Positions 35,607 to 45,030 of a stretch of DNA of 64,000 bases are shown piece by piece. The notes beneath the pieces were generated by a model that saw nothing but the letters and a program-made list of their open reading frames with translations, did no database searches and had not been told where the DNA came from. This stretch comes from Gammaproteobacteria bacterium (lineage in GTDB: Bacteria; Pseudomonadota; Gammaproteobacteria; Steroidobacterales; Steroidobacteraceae). The position numbers and the translations under genes are program-made. Every line of letters starts with the position of its first letter. Position 1 is the first letter of the stretch. Where the stretch lies: assembly GCA_016707425.1 (NCBI GenBank), contig JADJHU010000008.1, positions 73,507 to 137,506 of the forward strand, in the 5' to 3' direction.

Positions 35607-35748
35607 GGGCAGCCACCTCGCCATCGCGATTCCAGCAGGAAGGTGGCTTAAGGTAGCCGAAAGGAACCGGCGAAGTCAGACGCCGATCACCGATTCGGAA
35701 ACGGGTGCGCAGCGGATCCGCCGCTGCACACCCTCATGGCCATGATAG

Positions 35749-36060
35749 TCAGCGCGCCGGGTGCGGCGCCGCCGCCCGGGGTGCCGCCGCAGCCGCCTTC
35801 GGGGTCGTGACGCGCAGATTGGCGCGGTTGTCCTCGATGACCTTGCGGCCAATGCCTCTGACCAGTCCGAGCTCATCGATCGATCGAAAGGGGCCGTGCT
35901 GCTTGCGATAGGCAATGATCGCGTCGGCCCGTACCGCGCCGACGCCCGAAAGCTCGCGCGCCAGCGTGGGAGCATCGGCCGTGTTGATGTCGACCGGGCC
36001 GGCCGGGGCGGCCAGCGGCAGGCAGCAGAGCAGAGCAGCCAAGGGTAAAAGGGTACGCAT
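35749..36060 (-). CDS. ComEA-like helix-hairpin-helix DNA-binding protein, secreted
   Basis: 103 residues from ATG 36060, supported by AGGAGG six bases upstream. A signal peptide ('MRTLLPLAALLCCLPLAAPAG') precedes 'VDINTADAPTLARELSGVG' and 'ADAIIAYRKQHGPFRSIDEL', two helix-hairpin-helix motifs typical of the ComEA DNA-uptake protein, and an Ala/Pro-rich tail. Short periplasmic ComEA homologues bind incoming DNA in naturally competent proteobacteria. A longer reading frame upstream is not supported, since it would bury the signal peptide. Confidence 0.85.
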   Translation of the reverse strand: MRTLLPLAALLCCLPLAAPAGPVDINTADAPTLARELSGVGAVRADAIIAYRKQHGPFRSIDELGLVRGIGRKVIEDNRANLRVTTPKAAAAAPRAAAPHPAR

Positions 36061-36208
36061 GAATCGCCTCCTTGCGTGGTGGGTGAGTGCAGTGCGGCCA
36101 GCTCCGGCCGTCCGGGCCAGACTAGGGAATGGCCACCTCCGGCACCACATGCATTTCCGGGCCATTCACCCGGAATCGCGACTCACCTCACCGCCCTCGC
36201 CCGGCCGG

Positions 36209-36511
36209 CTAATCCCGGATTGGCCTGTCCGCTCCGTCATTCACTCGAGCCCTCAGGTCCTTGCCGGGCTTGAAATGCGGAACGTACTTCCCGGAAAGCG
36301 CCACGGCTTCGCCGGTCTTTGGGTTGCGGCCCTGGCGCGGTGGACGGAAGTGCAGCGCAAAGCTGCCGAAGCCTCGGATCTCGATGCGCTCGCCACTGGA
36401 GAGCGCATCGGACATGATTTCCAGGATCTGCTTGAGTGCGAGCTCGACATCCTTGGCAGGCAGGTGCTTTTGCCTGGCCGTGATGATCTCGATCAGCTCC
36501 GATTTCGTCAT
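36209..36511 (-). CDS. ihfB: Integration host factor subunit beta
   Basis: 100 residues. '[20 protein letters not shown]' and '[20 protein letters not shown]' followed by '[20 protein letters not shown]' are IHF-beta signatures, including the DNA-intercalating Pro region and the 'GRNPKTG' arm. IHF bends DNA in replication, recombination and transcription control. It lies 90 bases downstream of rpsA, the conserved rpsA-ihfB order of Gammaproteobacteria. Confidence 0.96.
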   Translation of the reverse strand: MTKSELIEIITARQKHLPAKDVELALKQILEIMSDALSSGERIEIRGFGSFALHFRPPRQGRNPKTGEAVALSGKYVPHFKPGKDLRARVNDGADRPIRD

Positions 36512-36601
36512 GCGTCGCCCCTCGCACTCCGTTCGGAAGACGGTCCGGGCTGCAGCACCATGCCTGCCCGGACCTCTCCCCGAGTCATCGCTGCCGGACG
36601 A

Positions 36602-38275
36602 TCAGCCGCGGTCGCCGATCTGCTCCTTGAGCAGATCGCCCAGGCTCGTACCTGTCGGCACCTGCTCGGAGCGGTAGCTCTGCACGGCTTCGGCTTCTTC
36701 GTGTGCCTCTTTCGCCTTGATCGACAGCGAGATTGTCCGGGACTTGCGGTCGACGCCCGTGAACTTGGCTTCGACCTCTTCGCCGGCCTTGAGCACCGTG
36801 CGTGCATCCTCGATGCGGTCGCGCCCGAGCTCGGATGCACGCAGCTGGCCCTCGATGCCGTTGCCGAGGTCGATCACTGCTCCGCGCGCGTCAACCTCCT
36901 TGACGGTGCCGCGTACGATGCTGCCCTTCGGGTTCTCGGCGATCCATGACGAGAAGGGATCGCGCGCCAGTTGCTTCACGCCCAGGGAGATGCGCTCGCG
37001 CTCGGGATCGATGGACAGCACCATCGCCTCGAGCTGCTGGCCCTTCTGGTAGTTGCGCACGGCCTCTTCGCCAGGCTGATCCCAGGAAATATCCGAGAGG
37101 TGCACGAGGCCATCGATGCCACCCGGAAGCCCGATGAAGACGCCGAAGTCCGTGATCGACTTGATCTGGCCGGCGACCCGGTCACCGCGGTTGTAGTTCT
37201 CGGCGAACTCCTTCCAGGGGTTCGCCTTGCACTGCTTGAGGCCGAGTGAAATGCGCCGGCGCTCCTCGTCGACGTCGAGCACCATGACCTCGACTTCCTG
37301 ACCCGTGTGAACGACCTTGGCCGGGCTGACATTCTTGTTGGTCCAGTCCATCTCGGAGACGTGTACCAGACCCTCGACGCCATCCTCGATCTCGACGAAG
37401 GCGCCATAGTCGGCGATGTTCGTGATCTTGCCGAACACGCGCGTGTTCGGCGGGTAGCGTCGGGCGATGTTCTCCCACGGATCCGCACCCAACTGCTTCA
37501 GGCCGAGCGACACGCGCGAACGCTCGCGGTCGAACTTCAGAATGCGCACATCGATCTCGTCGCCGACCTTCACGACCTCGGAGGGATGCTTGACGCGCTT
37601 CCAGGCCATGTCGGTGATGTGCAGGAGTCCGTCGATGCCGCCGAGATCGACGAATGCCCCGTAATCGGTCAGGTTCTTGACGGTGCCGCGTACCGCCGCA
37701 CCTTCCTGCAGATTCTCCATGAGCGCGCTGCGTTCCGCCGAGAACTCCTGCTCGACGACCGCCCGCCGCGACACGACGACATTGTTGCGCTTCTGGTCGA
37801 GCTTGATGACCTTGAACTCGAGTGCCTTGCCCTCGAGATACGCCGTGTCACGCACCGGGCGCACATCCACCAGCGACCCAGGCAGGAACGCGCGCACGTT
37901 CTCGATCTCGACGGTGAACCCGCCCTTCACGCGCCCCGTGATGACGCCAGTGACGATCTCGGAGTTGTTGAACGCGGCCTCGAGGCGCGTCCAGGTCCTC
38001 GCGCGCTTGGCCTTCTCCCGTGACAGCCGTGTCTCGCCGGTGCCATCCTCGACGGCATCCAGTGCCACTTCGACTTCGTCACCTGCCTTGACCTCCATCT
38101 CGCCCCGTTCGTTCCTGAACTGGTCGACGGAAATCACGGCCTCCGACTTGAGGCCCACGTTGACGATGACGACGTCGTCGGTCACGCCGACGACGAGCCC
38201 GGTGAGGATCATTCCCGGGCGAATGCGCTGATTGGCGAGGCTCTGTTCGAAGAGCTGGGCGAAAGTTTCGGTCAT
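36602..38275 (-). CDS. rpsA: 30S ribosomal protein S1
   Basis: 557 residues starting '[20 protein letters not shown]', with six S1 RNA-binding repeats; repeats 3-6 are clearest ('[20 protein letters not shown]', '[20 protein letters not shown]', '[20 protein letters not shown]' and '[20 protein letters not shown]'). S1 recruits mRNA to the 30S subunit. The start at 38275 was chosen by homology; the longer open frame adds a 25-residue non-homologous leader. About 140 bases separate it from cmk and may hold its own promoter and autoregulatory leader, as in E. coli, but I see no clear motif. Confidence 0.97.
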   Translation of the reverse strand: MTETFAQLFEQSLANQRIRPGMILTGLVVGVTDDVVIVNVGLKSEAVISVDQFRNERGEMEVKAGDEVEVALDAVEDGTGETRLSREKAKRARTWTRLEAAFNNSEIVTGVITGRVKGGFTVEIENVRAFLPGSLVDVRPVRDTAYLEGKALEFKVIKLDQKRNNVVVSRRAVVEQEFSAERSALMENLQEGAAVRGTVKNLTDYGAFVDLGGIDGLLHITDMAWKRVKHPSEVVKVGDEIDVRILKFDRERSRVSLGLKQLGADPWENIARRYPPNTRVFGKITNIADYGAFVEIEDGVEGLVHVSEMDWTNKNVSPAKVVHTGQEVEVMVLDVDEERRRISLGLKQCKANPWKEFAENYNRGDRVAGQIKSITDFGVFIGLPGGIDGLVHLSDISWDQPGEEAVRNYQKGQQLEAMVLSIDPERERISLGVKQLARDPFSSWIAENPKGSIVRGTVKEVDARGAVIDLGNGIEGQLRASELGRDRIEDARTVLKAGEEVEAKFTGVDRKSRTISLSIKAKEAHEEAEAVQSYRSEQVPTGTSLGDLLKEQIGDRG

Positions 38276-38415
38276 GTATCCTGCTTGCACGGGCTCTTGT
38301 GCCGTGTCGTTGTACCCCGATCGCCGTCCTGCGATCGCAGGGAAATCCACACATGCCGCCGCGTCCTGCGACGGCCACCATCACACTCGGTCACTGCCCT
38401 GCGCGCCGCTGCGAT

Positions 38416-39099
38416 TCAGCGCCAGAGCCGGCGCTCACGCCCGAGCATCAATACCCGCCCCACGACCTGATCGATACTCGAGCCCGTCGAGTCGACGATG
38501 TGCGCGTCTGAGGCGGGTTCGAGCGGCGCGATCGGGCGGGTCGAGTCTCGCTCGTCCCGCTCGGCTATCTCCCGCGAAAGGGTCGCAAGGTTAGCAGACA
38601 CCCCCTTGTCTTTCAACTGCTTATGACGCCTGAGGGCCCGCTCGGCGGCACTTGCGGTGAGAAAGATCTTGAGTTCCGCTTCAGGGAAAACCACGGTCCC
38701 CATATCCCGGCCGTCCGCCACGAGGCCAGGAGGTCTCGCAAAGGCGCGCTGACGCGCAAAGAGTGCCTCACGCACGCCGGGCCAGGCTGCCACGCGCGAG
38801 GCACCCCGGCTGCAGTCCTCTGACCGGATGGCATCGGTGGCATCCCGCCCGTCGAGCAGCACACGCTCCCCCCCACCGGAATCGGTGCCGAAAGTCACGT
38901 CCATGGAACGCGCCAGCGCAGCGTGCGCGTCGCGGTCCCCGAAGCCCAGTCCGGCGCGTGCCCCCGCAAGTGCCACGAGCCGGTAGAGCGCACCGCTGTC
39001 GAGCAGATGCCAGCCCGCGTGCCTGGCGACCAGCCGGCTGACCGTGCCCTTGCCCGAGCCGCTCGGACCGTCGATGGTCACGACCGGCACGGGGCTCAC
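38416..39099 (-). CDS. cmk: Cytidylate kinase
   Basis: 227 residues. P-loop '[20 protein letters not shown]' near 8-27, '[14 protein letters not shown]' near 31-44 and '[20 protein letters not shown]' near 132-151 identify CMP/dCMP kinase. The start is GTG, overlapping the aroA stop by 4 bases (GTGA), so translation is coupled. It sits between aroA and rpsA, as in many Gammaproteobacteria. Confidence 0.95.
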   Translation of the reverse strand: MSPVPVVTIDGPSGSGKGTVSRLVARHAGWHLLDSGALYRLVALAGARAGLGFGDRDAHAALARSMDVTFGTDSGGGERVLLDGRDATDAIRSEDCSRGASRVAAWPGVREALFARQRAFARPPGLVADGRDMGTVVFPEAELKIFLTASAAERALRRHKQLKDKGVSANLATLSREIAERDERDSTRPIAPLEPASDAHIVDSTGSSIDQVVGRVLMLGRERRLWR

Positions 39100-40421
39100 G
39101 ATCCACCCGGCGCGTCGATCTGCAGACCTGCAGCGCGGGCCAGTGCGACGAAGTCCGGAAAGGACGTGGCAACATTGGCCACGTCCCGGATTTCGATCCG
39201 GGCCCGGGCGCGCAGACTCGCCACGGCGAAAGACATTGCGATGCGATGATCCCCGTGGGCGTGCACCGTGCCACCCTGAAATGCTCCGCCCCAGATTCGC
39301 ATCCCGTCCGGGAGGAGCTCGTTGCGAATACCCAGACGTGTGAGTCCCTCGGCCATCACCGCCAGCCGGTCGCTCTCCTTCACACGCAGCTCGCCGGCGC
39401 CGCGCACGACGCTCTCACCGGACGCCGCCGCCGCGGCAATAAAGAAGATCGGGAATTCATCGATTGCGAGCGGCACGAGTCGCTCGGGCACTTCGATACC
39501 CCGCAGATGGCTCGCTCGTACTTCGATGTCGGCCACCGGTTCCGGCCCCGGGTCCCCGAGGGGATGCACCTGGATGTCGGCACCCATCGCTGAGAGCATC
39601 TCGAGGAGTCCCGTACGCGTGGGATTGATGCCCACGCGACGCAGCGTGAGCCCCCTCTCAGCGCCGAGGCAGCCCGCCACGAGAAAGAACGCCGCAGACG
39701 AGAAATCACCCGGGACCTCGATGTGCGTACCTCTGAGCCGCTGTCCGCCCGAGATCGCAACAGCGGTACCCTCGCGGCGGAGCCGCGCCCCGAAGCCTTC
39801 CAGCATCCGCTCGGTGTGATCGCGCGTCGGCGCCGGCTCGGCGATTGCCGTGGTCCCGATCGCCCGCAGCCCGGCCAGCAGCACGGCCGACTTCACCTGG
39901 GCGCTCGCCATCGGCATGTGGAAGTCGATGCCGTGGAGCGCCCGCCCGCCGCGCACCTCGACGGGTGGCAGGCCGGCGCGCGTATGAATCTCCGCTCCCA
40001 TGCGTCGCAGCGGCTCGGCCACCCGCTCCATGGGCCGGCGCATCAGCGAGCGGTCTCCGATCAACGTCGAATCGAAGCGCTGCGGTGCCAGCAGTCCCAT
40101 GAAGAGCCGCATCGCCGTGCCCGCGTTGCCCAGGTCGAGCGGAGCCCCCGGCGGTTCGAGTCCCTCAGAACCCGCACCCTGCACGATGACACGCGTCGGC
40201 GCCGGCCGCTCGATCCGCACGCCGAGCGCGCGCAGCGCAGCGAGCGTCGCCAGACAGTCCTCGCTCGCCAGGAACCCCTCGATGGACGTCTCCCCCTCGG
40301 CGATGCCGCCGAGCATGAGCGCCCGGTGCGAGATCGACTTGTCCCCCGGTATCGTGACCGTTCCACCCACCTCACGCGCGGGCGTCACGTACCAGCGCTG
40401 CTCCGGCGCCGCCGTACTCAT
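39096..40421 (-). CDS. aroA: 3-phosphoshikimate 1-carboxyvinyltransferase (EPSP synthase)
   Basis: 441 residues. '[20 protein letters not shown]' near 25-44, '[17 protein letters not shown]' near 95-111, '[17 protein letters not shown]' near 128-144 and '[19 protein letters not shown]' near 350-368 are the classical EPSP synthase segments. It joins shikimate-3-phosphate and PEP in aromatic amino acid synthesis. The ATG overlaps the hisC stop (ATGA) and its own stop overlaps cmk. Confidence 0.96.
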   Translation of the reverse strand: MSTAAPEQRWYVTPAREVGGTVTIPGDKSISHRALMLGGIAEGETSIEGFLASEDCLATLAALRALGVRIERPAPTRVIVQGAGSEGLEPPGAPLDLGNAGTAMRLFMGLLAPQRFDSTLIGDRSLMRRPMERVAEPLRRMGAEIHTRAGLPPVEVRGGRALHGIDFHMPMASAQVKSAVLLAGLRAIGTTAIAEPAPTRDHTERMLEGFGARLRREGTAVAISGGQRLRGTHIEVPGDFSSAAFFLVAGCLGAERGLTLRRVGINPTRTGLLEMLSAMGADIQVHPLGDPGPEPVADIEVRASHLRGIEVPERLVPLAIDEFPIFFIAAAAASGESVVRGAGELRVKESDRLAVMAEGLTRLGIRNELLPDGMRIWGGAFQGGTVHAHGDHRIAMSFAVASLRARARIEIRDVANVATSFPDFVALARAAGLQIDAPGGS

Positions 40422-41549
40422 GGGATGCAGGACCGCAGCGCAGCCGGCAGCTCGCGCAGCAGCCGTGTGTTCTGTTCCGGCGTGCCGATGGTGATCCGCA
40501 AGTGCTCGGGCAGTTCATACCCGGCAAGCGGCCGGACGATGAGGCCACGGCGCAGCAACGCGTCATAGACACCGGCCGCATGACCGACACGCACGAGGAG
40601 GAAATTGCCCGCCGACGGAGTCACCTCGAGCCCGAGCCGCTGCAGTCCCGCGGCCAGGGTCTCACGCCCGCTGCACGCGAGTTCCACGACCCGTACCAGG
40701 TGATCCCGGTCCTGAAGCGCCGCCGTAGCCCCTGCGAGCGCAACGGCATTGACATTGAAGGGCTGGCGCAGGCGATTGAGCACGTCGGCCACCCCCGGGA
40801 TGGCTCACGCTGTAGCCCACGCGCAGGCCCGCAAGCCCGTAAGCCTTCGAGAAGGTGCGCAGGACCACGAGATTGGGGTGGGCTGCGAGCCACTCGATGC
40901 CATCCTGGCAGCCCACCGCCCGTGCATAGTCGTAATACGCTTCGTCGAGCACCACCAGCGTCGACGAGGGCACGGCTTCGATGAACTGCCTGAGCGCCTC
41001 GGATCCCTCCCACGTGCCGGTCGGATTGTTGGGGTTGGCGATGAACACCAGTCGCGTGCGCTCGTTGACCGCGCGCGCCATCGCCTCGAGATCGTGCCCG
41101 AAAGGCATGGCGTCGGCGCAGGAGCGGGCCGGGACGCAGCGACCCGTCGCTCCAGTCGCCTGCACGACGAGCGGGTAGATCGCGAAGCAGTACTGCGAGT
41201 AGACGGCCTCGCAGCCGGGCGCCAGGAAGGCCTCGGCGAGCAGGACCAGCAGATCGTTCGATCCGTTGCCGAGCGTGAACGCCTCCACGCCGACGCCGTG
41301 GTGGCGCGCCAGTGCGGTCTTCAGGTCATGCCCGCTCCCGTCCGGATAGACCCATGCTTCTCCAAGGGCCTCATGCATGGCTCTCACGGCAAGCGGGCTG
41401 GGGCCGATCGGGTTCTCGTTCGAGGCGAGCTTGACGATGTCACGGATGCCGAGCTCACGCTCGAGCTCGCTGATCGGCTTGCCGGGCACGTAAGGCGCGA
41501 GCCCGCGCACCGCCGCACTCGCCCAGCGTTCCGGGTGGGCGCCGCTCAT
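40418..41549 (-). pseudogene. hisC: Histidinol-phosphate aminotransferase, apparent +1 frameshift
   Basis: Two frames make one aminotransferase of about 376 residues. The first part (ATG 41549) has 'LASNENPIGPSPLAVRAMHE', 'LVFIANPNNPTGTW' and 'LRTFSKAYGLAGLRVGY' with the PLP lysine. The second (MADVLNRLRQPFNVNAVA...LRSCIP) supplies the small domain and the ATGA overlap with aroA. They join at a run of five C (40792-40796): dropping one gives 'HPGVADVLNRLRQPF', the normal sequence. The gene lies in the core serC-pheA-hisC-aroA order and would serve histidine or aromatic amino acid transamination. A sequencing indel is the likeliest cause; a real lesion cannot be excluded. Confidence 0.85.
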
Positions 41550-41566
41550 TGACCGGCCGCCCACGC

Positions 41567-42712
41567 TCACTGCACGGCGCGCGGATAGGAGCCGAGCACG
41601 CGACACAGTGAGGCTCGCTTCTCCAGTGCAGCGATTGCCTTCGCGATGCGCGCTTCGCGGATGTGCCCTTCGATATCGATGAAGAAAACATAGTCCCACT
41701 TGCGCCGGTGCGACGGCCGGGACTCGATGCGCGTCATGCTGATGCCGTGCCTGGCGAGCGGCTCGAGCAGCCGGTAGAGGGCCCCGGGTGCATCCGTGTG
41801 GGAGATCGACACCAGGAGCGTCGTGCGATCGGCACCGCTCGGCTCGAAGAATCTCCGCCCGAGCACGAGGAAGCGGGTCGTGTTGTCCTGCCGGTCCTCG
41901 ATCTGCGCCGCGAGGATTTTCAGCCCGTAGACCTCCGCCGCCGTATCTCCCGCGATCGCCGCCGTCCCGCGTTCGTCGCGGGCACGGCGCGCGGCCTCGG
42001 CATTGCTCGCCACGGGCATCCGCTCGACGTCCGGCAGATGTTCGTCGAGCCAGCCGCGACACTGCGCGAGTGACTGCTGATGGGTGCAGACCCTTTCGAT
42101 ACGCGCCAGGTCATTCATGCGCCCCATCAGGAACTGGTGGATGCGCAGTTCCACCTCGCCGCAGATCTTCAGCGGCGAAGTGACCAGCCGGTCGAGCGTG
42201 TGGTTGACCGTGCCCTCCGTCGAGTTTTCGATCGGCACGACACCGAAGTCCGCTGTGCCCGCTTCCACCTCGTGGAACACCTCCTCGATCGAGGCCAGCG
42301 CCAGTGCCCGCACGGAGTGTCCGAAGTGCTTGAGCACCGCGTTCTGCGTGAAGGTGCCCTCAGGGCCCAGAAAGCCCACCTTGAGCGGCTCCTGCTGGGC
42401 GAGGCAGGCGGACATGATTTCGCGGAAAAGCCTGACGATCTCCTCGTCGCGCAGTGGCCCCTCGTTGCGCTCGAGCGCCATGCGCAGCACCTGCGCCTCG
42501 CGCTCCGGGCGGTAGAAGTCGACCGTGTGTCCGTCGGCGTGCTTGGAGATGCCGACCGTCTGCGCGAGCCGTGCGCGCTCATTGATCAGGGCGTGGATCT
42601 GTGCGTCCACCGCATCGATGCGCCGGCGGATGTCTTCCAGCGGCGGCGTGCCCGGCTTCCGGGACCGCACCTGCCGCGGAGTCCGCGCCCTGCCAGTCTG
42701 GCCCCGAGCCAC
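41567..42712 (-). CDS. pheA: Bifunctional chorismate mutase / prephenate dehydratase
   Basis: 381 residues in three domains: an AroQ chorismate mutase helix bundle (about 22-110, 'LEDIRRRIDAVDAQIHALIN'), prephenate dehydratase (about 113-290, 'VGFLGPEGTFTQNAVLKHFG', 'GVVPIENSTEGTVNHTLDRL', 'IAGDTAAEVYGLKILA') and an ACT regulatory domain ('TTLLVSISHTDAPGALYRLL', then 'RIESRPSHRRKWDYVFFIDI'). It converts chorismate to phenylpyruvate and is feedback-inhibited through ACT. The start is GTG with GAGG upstream; 14 bases separate it from serA. Confidence 0.95.
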   Translation of the reverse strand: MARGQTGRARTPRQVRSRKPGTPPLEDIRRRIDAVDAQIHALINERARLAQTVGISKHADGHTVDFYRPEREAQVLRMALERNEGPLRDEEIVRLFREIMSACLAQQEPLKVGFLGPEGTFTQNAVLKHFGHSVRALALASIEEVFHEVEAGTADFGVVPIENSTEGTVNHTLDRLVTSPLKICGEVELRIHQFLMGRMNDLARIERVCTHQQSLAQCRGWLDEHLPDVERMPVASNAEAARRARDERGTAAIAGDTAAEVYGLKILAAQIEDRQDNTTRFLVLGRRFFEPSGADRTTLLVSISHTDAPGALYRLLEPLARHGISMTRIESRPSHRRKWDYVFFIDIEGHIREARIAKAIAALEKRASLCRVLGSYPRAVQ

Positions 42713-42727
42713 GATCCCTCTTCGCTC

Positions 42728-43900
42728 TCAGACGATGCGCGCCGAGAGCACGCCTTCGATGCCGCGCACACAGGCCAGGAGCGTGTCGCCGACCTCACCC
42801 TCGGCATCGATGAGGGTATACGCATATTCGCCGCGCGACTTGTTCAGAAGGTCTGCAATGTTGAGCTTCGCATCGGCGAGGCAGGTCGAGATCTGTCCGA
42901 CCATGTTCGGCACGTTGCGGTTCGCGATGGCCAGACGCGTCGCCCCGGACGCCCGCGGCAGCACGGCCTCGGGGAAGTTCACGCAATTGCGGATGTTGCC
43001 CGTCTCGAGGAATTCGCGCAGGGTCTCCGCGACCATCACCGCACAGTTCTCCTCCGCCTCCCCGGTCGAAGCGCCGAGGTGCGGCAGGGTGACGACCCTC
43101 GGGTGATCCTTGAGCGCGTTCTTGGGGAAATCGCACACGTAGGCATGGACCCGACCTTCGTCCAGGGCCTGCAGGATCGCGCGATCCTCGACGATCGGTG
43201 CACGGGCGAAATTCAGGATGACGCTGCCACGCTTCATGAGGCGGAGCCGGTTGTCGTTCACGAGTCCGCGTGTCTCGTCGGTGATCGGGACGTGCACCGA
43301 TACGACGTCTGCGCGCGCGAACAGGTCGTCGAGGGAGAGCGCCTGCTCGACGCTCGAGGACAGCTGCCAGGCGCGGCGAACGGTGATCTGCGGGTCGTAA
43401 CCGAGCACCTTCATGCCGAGCCCGAGCGCCGAGTTCGCCACCTCGACACCGATCGCACCGAGTCCGACGACGCCCAGAGTGCGTCCCGGCAGCTCGAAGC
43501 CGACGAAGTTTTTCTTTCCCTTCTCAACTGCCGCGTCGATCGCCGCGTCGTCGCCGGTGAGCGAGCGGGCGAAACTCCAGGCCTGACAGATGTTGCGCGC
43601 AGCGAGGAACAGGCTCGCCAGCACGAGCTCCTTCACCGCATTGGCATTCGCACCGGGAGCATTGAAGACCGGACGCCCCGCTGCAAGCGCCGCCACGGGG
43701 ATGTTGTTGACCCCGGCACCTGCGCGCCCGACGGCCAGGACGCTCTCGGGAACCGCCATGGCGTGCATGTCCGCCGATCGCACCAGGATGCCATGGGGAT
43801 GGCCGATCTCGGATGCGATCTCGTACTGGTCGCGGGGCAGTCTCTCGAGACCGCGCACGCTGATGTTGTTGAGAGTCAGGATGCGAAAACGCGTTGCCAT
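42728..43900 (-). CDS. serA: D-3-phosphoglycerate dehydrogenase with ACT domain
   Basis: 390 residues. The Rossmann motif 'TLGVVGLGAIGVEVANSALG', 'SVILNFARAPIVEDRAI', 'VVTLPHLGASTGEAEENC' (catalytic His) and a C-terminal ACT domain ('LADAKLNIADLLNKSRGEY') identify it. The catalytic arginine is present, but where classical SerA has the Glu of 'DVFExEP' this protein reads 'VCDFPKNALKDHPRV'. That is a feature I recall from the clostridial/Bacteroides-type subfamily rather than from E. coli SerA. It makes 3-phosphohydroxypyruvate, the substrate of SerC encoded just upstream. Confidence 0.9.
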   Translation of the reverse strand: MATRFRILTLNNISVRGLERLPRDQYEIASEIGHPHGILVRSADMHAMAVPESVLAVGRAGAGVNNIPVAALAAGRPVFNAPGANANAVKELVLASLFLAARNICQAWSFARSLTGDDAAIDAAVEKGKKNFVGFELPGRTLGVVGLGAIGVEVANSALGLGMKVLGYDPQITVRRAWQLSSSVEQALSLDDLFARADVVSVHVPITDETRGLVNDNRLRLMKRGSVILNFARAPIVEDRAILQALDEGRVHAYVCDFPKNALKDHPRVVTLPHLGASTGEAEENCAVMVAETLREFLETGNIRNCVNFPEAVLPRASGATRLAIANRNVPNMVGQISTCLADAKLNIADLLNKSRGEYAYTLIDAEGEVGDTLLACVRGIEGVLSARIV

Positions 43901-43907
43901 GCGGAAG

Positions 43908-44987
43908 TTATCCGTGTCGCCTCTGGAAATCGGTCATGAAGGCCACGAGCGCCTCGACGCCCGCCGGGGGCATGGCGTTGTAGATGCTCGCGCGCATGCC
44001 GCCAACCGAGCGGTGCCCCTCGAGGTTCGTCAGACCCGCAGCGCCTGCCTCGGCGAGAAAGGTCTTCTCGAGTGCAGGATCCGGAACGGTGAAGGGTACG
44101 TTCATCCACGAACGGCCGGGCTTCGCCACCGGATTGGCATACCAGCCGGACTCGTCGATGGCGCGGTAGAGGCGCACGGCCTTGGCACGGTTTCGCTCGG
44201 CCATCGCCCCGAGCCCACCCTGGCGCTTGAGCCACTTGAAGACCAGCCCTGCGATGTACCACGCGAAGGTCGGCGGCGTGTTCAGCATCGAGCCGTCATC
44301 GGCCATGGCCTTGTAATCCCAGACGAGCGGCGTACCGGCCCGCGCCCGCCCGATCAGGTCCTCACGCACGATCACGACGCAGAGTCCCGAGGGTCCGATG
44401 TTCTTCTGCGCACCCGCATAGATCAGACCGTACTTCGACACGTCGATCGGACGCGACAGAATGGTCGAGGACATGTCCGCCACCAGGGGCACGCCGCGCG
44501 TCTCGGGCACATAGGGGAACTCCACACCGCCGATGGTCTCGTTCGGCGTGTAGTGCACGTAGGCGGCACCGGGGGTGAGTCTCAGGCCCTCCGCGGCAGG
44601 CACGGTGGAGTAATTCGAGTCGCCCTCGTCCGCTGCGACATTCACCCTGAGGAACCGCTTGGCCTCGCCGATCGCCTTCTTCGACCAGGCGCCGGTGTTG
44701 ACGTAATCCGCCGTGGCTTCCGGACCCGCCAGGTTCATGGGAATGGCCGCGAACTGGGCGCTGGCGCCACCCTGCAGGAAAAGCACCTTGTAGTTCGCCG
44801 GAATGGCCAGCAGCTCGCGCAGGTCCGTCTCGGCGTCCCGGGCAAGCGCCACGAAGGCCTTGCTGCGGTGGCTGATCTCCATGACGGACATGCCACCGCC
44901 GCGCCAGTCGGTCATCTCATCGCGAGCCTGTTCCAGCACTTCGAGGGGCAACGTTGCCGGCCCCGCAGCGAAATTGAATACGCGCAC
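43908..44987 (-). CDS. serC: Phosphoserine aminotransferase
   Basis: 359 residues. 'VFNFAAGPATLPLEVLEQAR' at the N-terminus, 'VLFLQGGASAQFAAIPMNLA', 'GLIYAGAQKNIGPSGLCVVI' with the PLP lysine and 'GHRSVGGMRASIYNAMP' near the end are diagnostic. It turns 3-phosphohydroxypyruvate into phosphoserine and also serves pyridoxal phosphate synthesis. The start is GTG, with AGGT six bases before it; 7 bases separate its stop from serA. Confidence 0.96.
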   Translation of the reverse strand: MRVFNFAAGPATLPLEVLEQARDEMTDWRGGGMSVMEISHRSKAFVALARDAETDLRELLAIPANYKVLFLQGGASAQFAAIPMNLAGPEATADYVNTGAWSKKAIGEAKRFLRVNVAADEGDSNYSTVPAAEGLRLTPGAAYVHYTPNETIGGVEFPYVPETRGVPLVADMSSTILSRPIDVSKYGLIYAGAQKNIGPSGLCVVIVREDLIGRARAGTPLVWDYKAMADDGSMLNTPPTFAWYIAGLVFKWLKRQGGLGAMAERNRAKAVRLYRAIDESGWYANPVAKPGRSWMNVPFTVPDPALEKTFLAEAGAAGLTNLEGHRSVGGMRASIYNAMPPAGVEALVAFMTDFQRRHG

Positions 44988-45030
44988 GAGCTACCTGTCA
45001 GTTGATTGCTTCAGGAAAGATCGGATTTTA

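Noticed and set aside
40790..40800. Programmed ribosomal frameshifting in hisC
   Set aside because: No slippery heptamer followed by a stem or pseudoknot is evident, and hisC is not known for recoding.
40662..42062. 466-residue version of HisC beginning inside pheA
   Set aside because: The first 171 residues are pheA read in another frame and the end is past the frameshift; only 41549 onward matches HisC.
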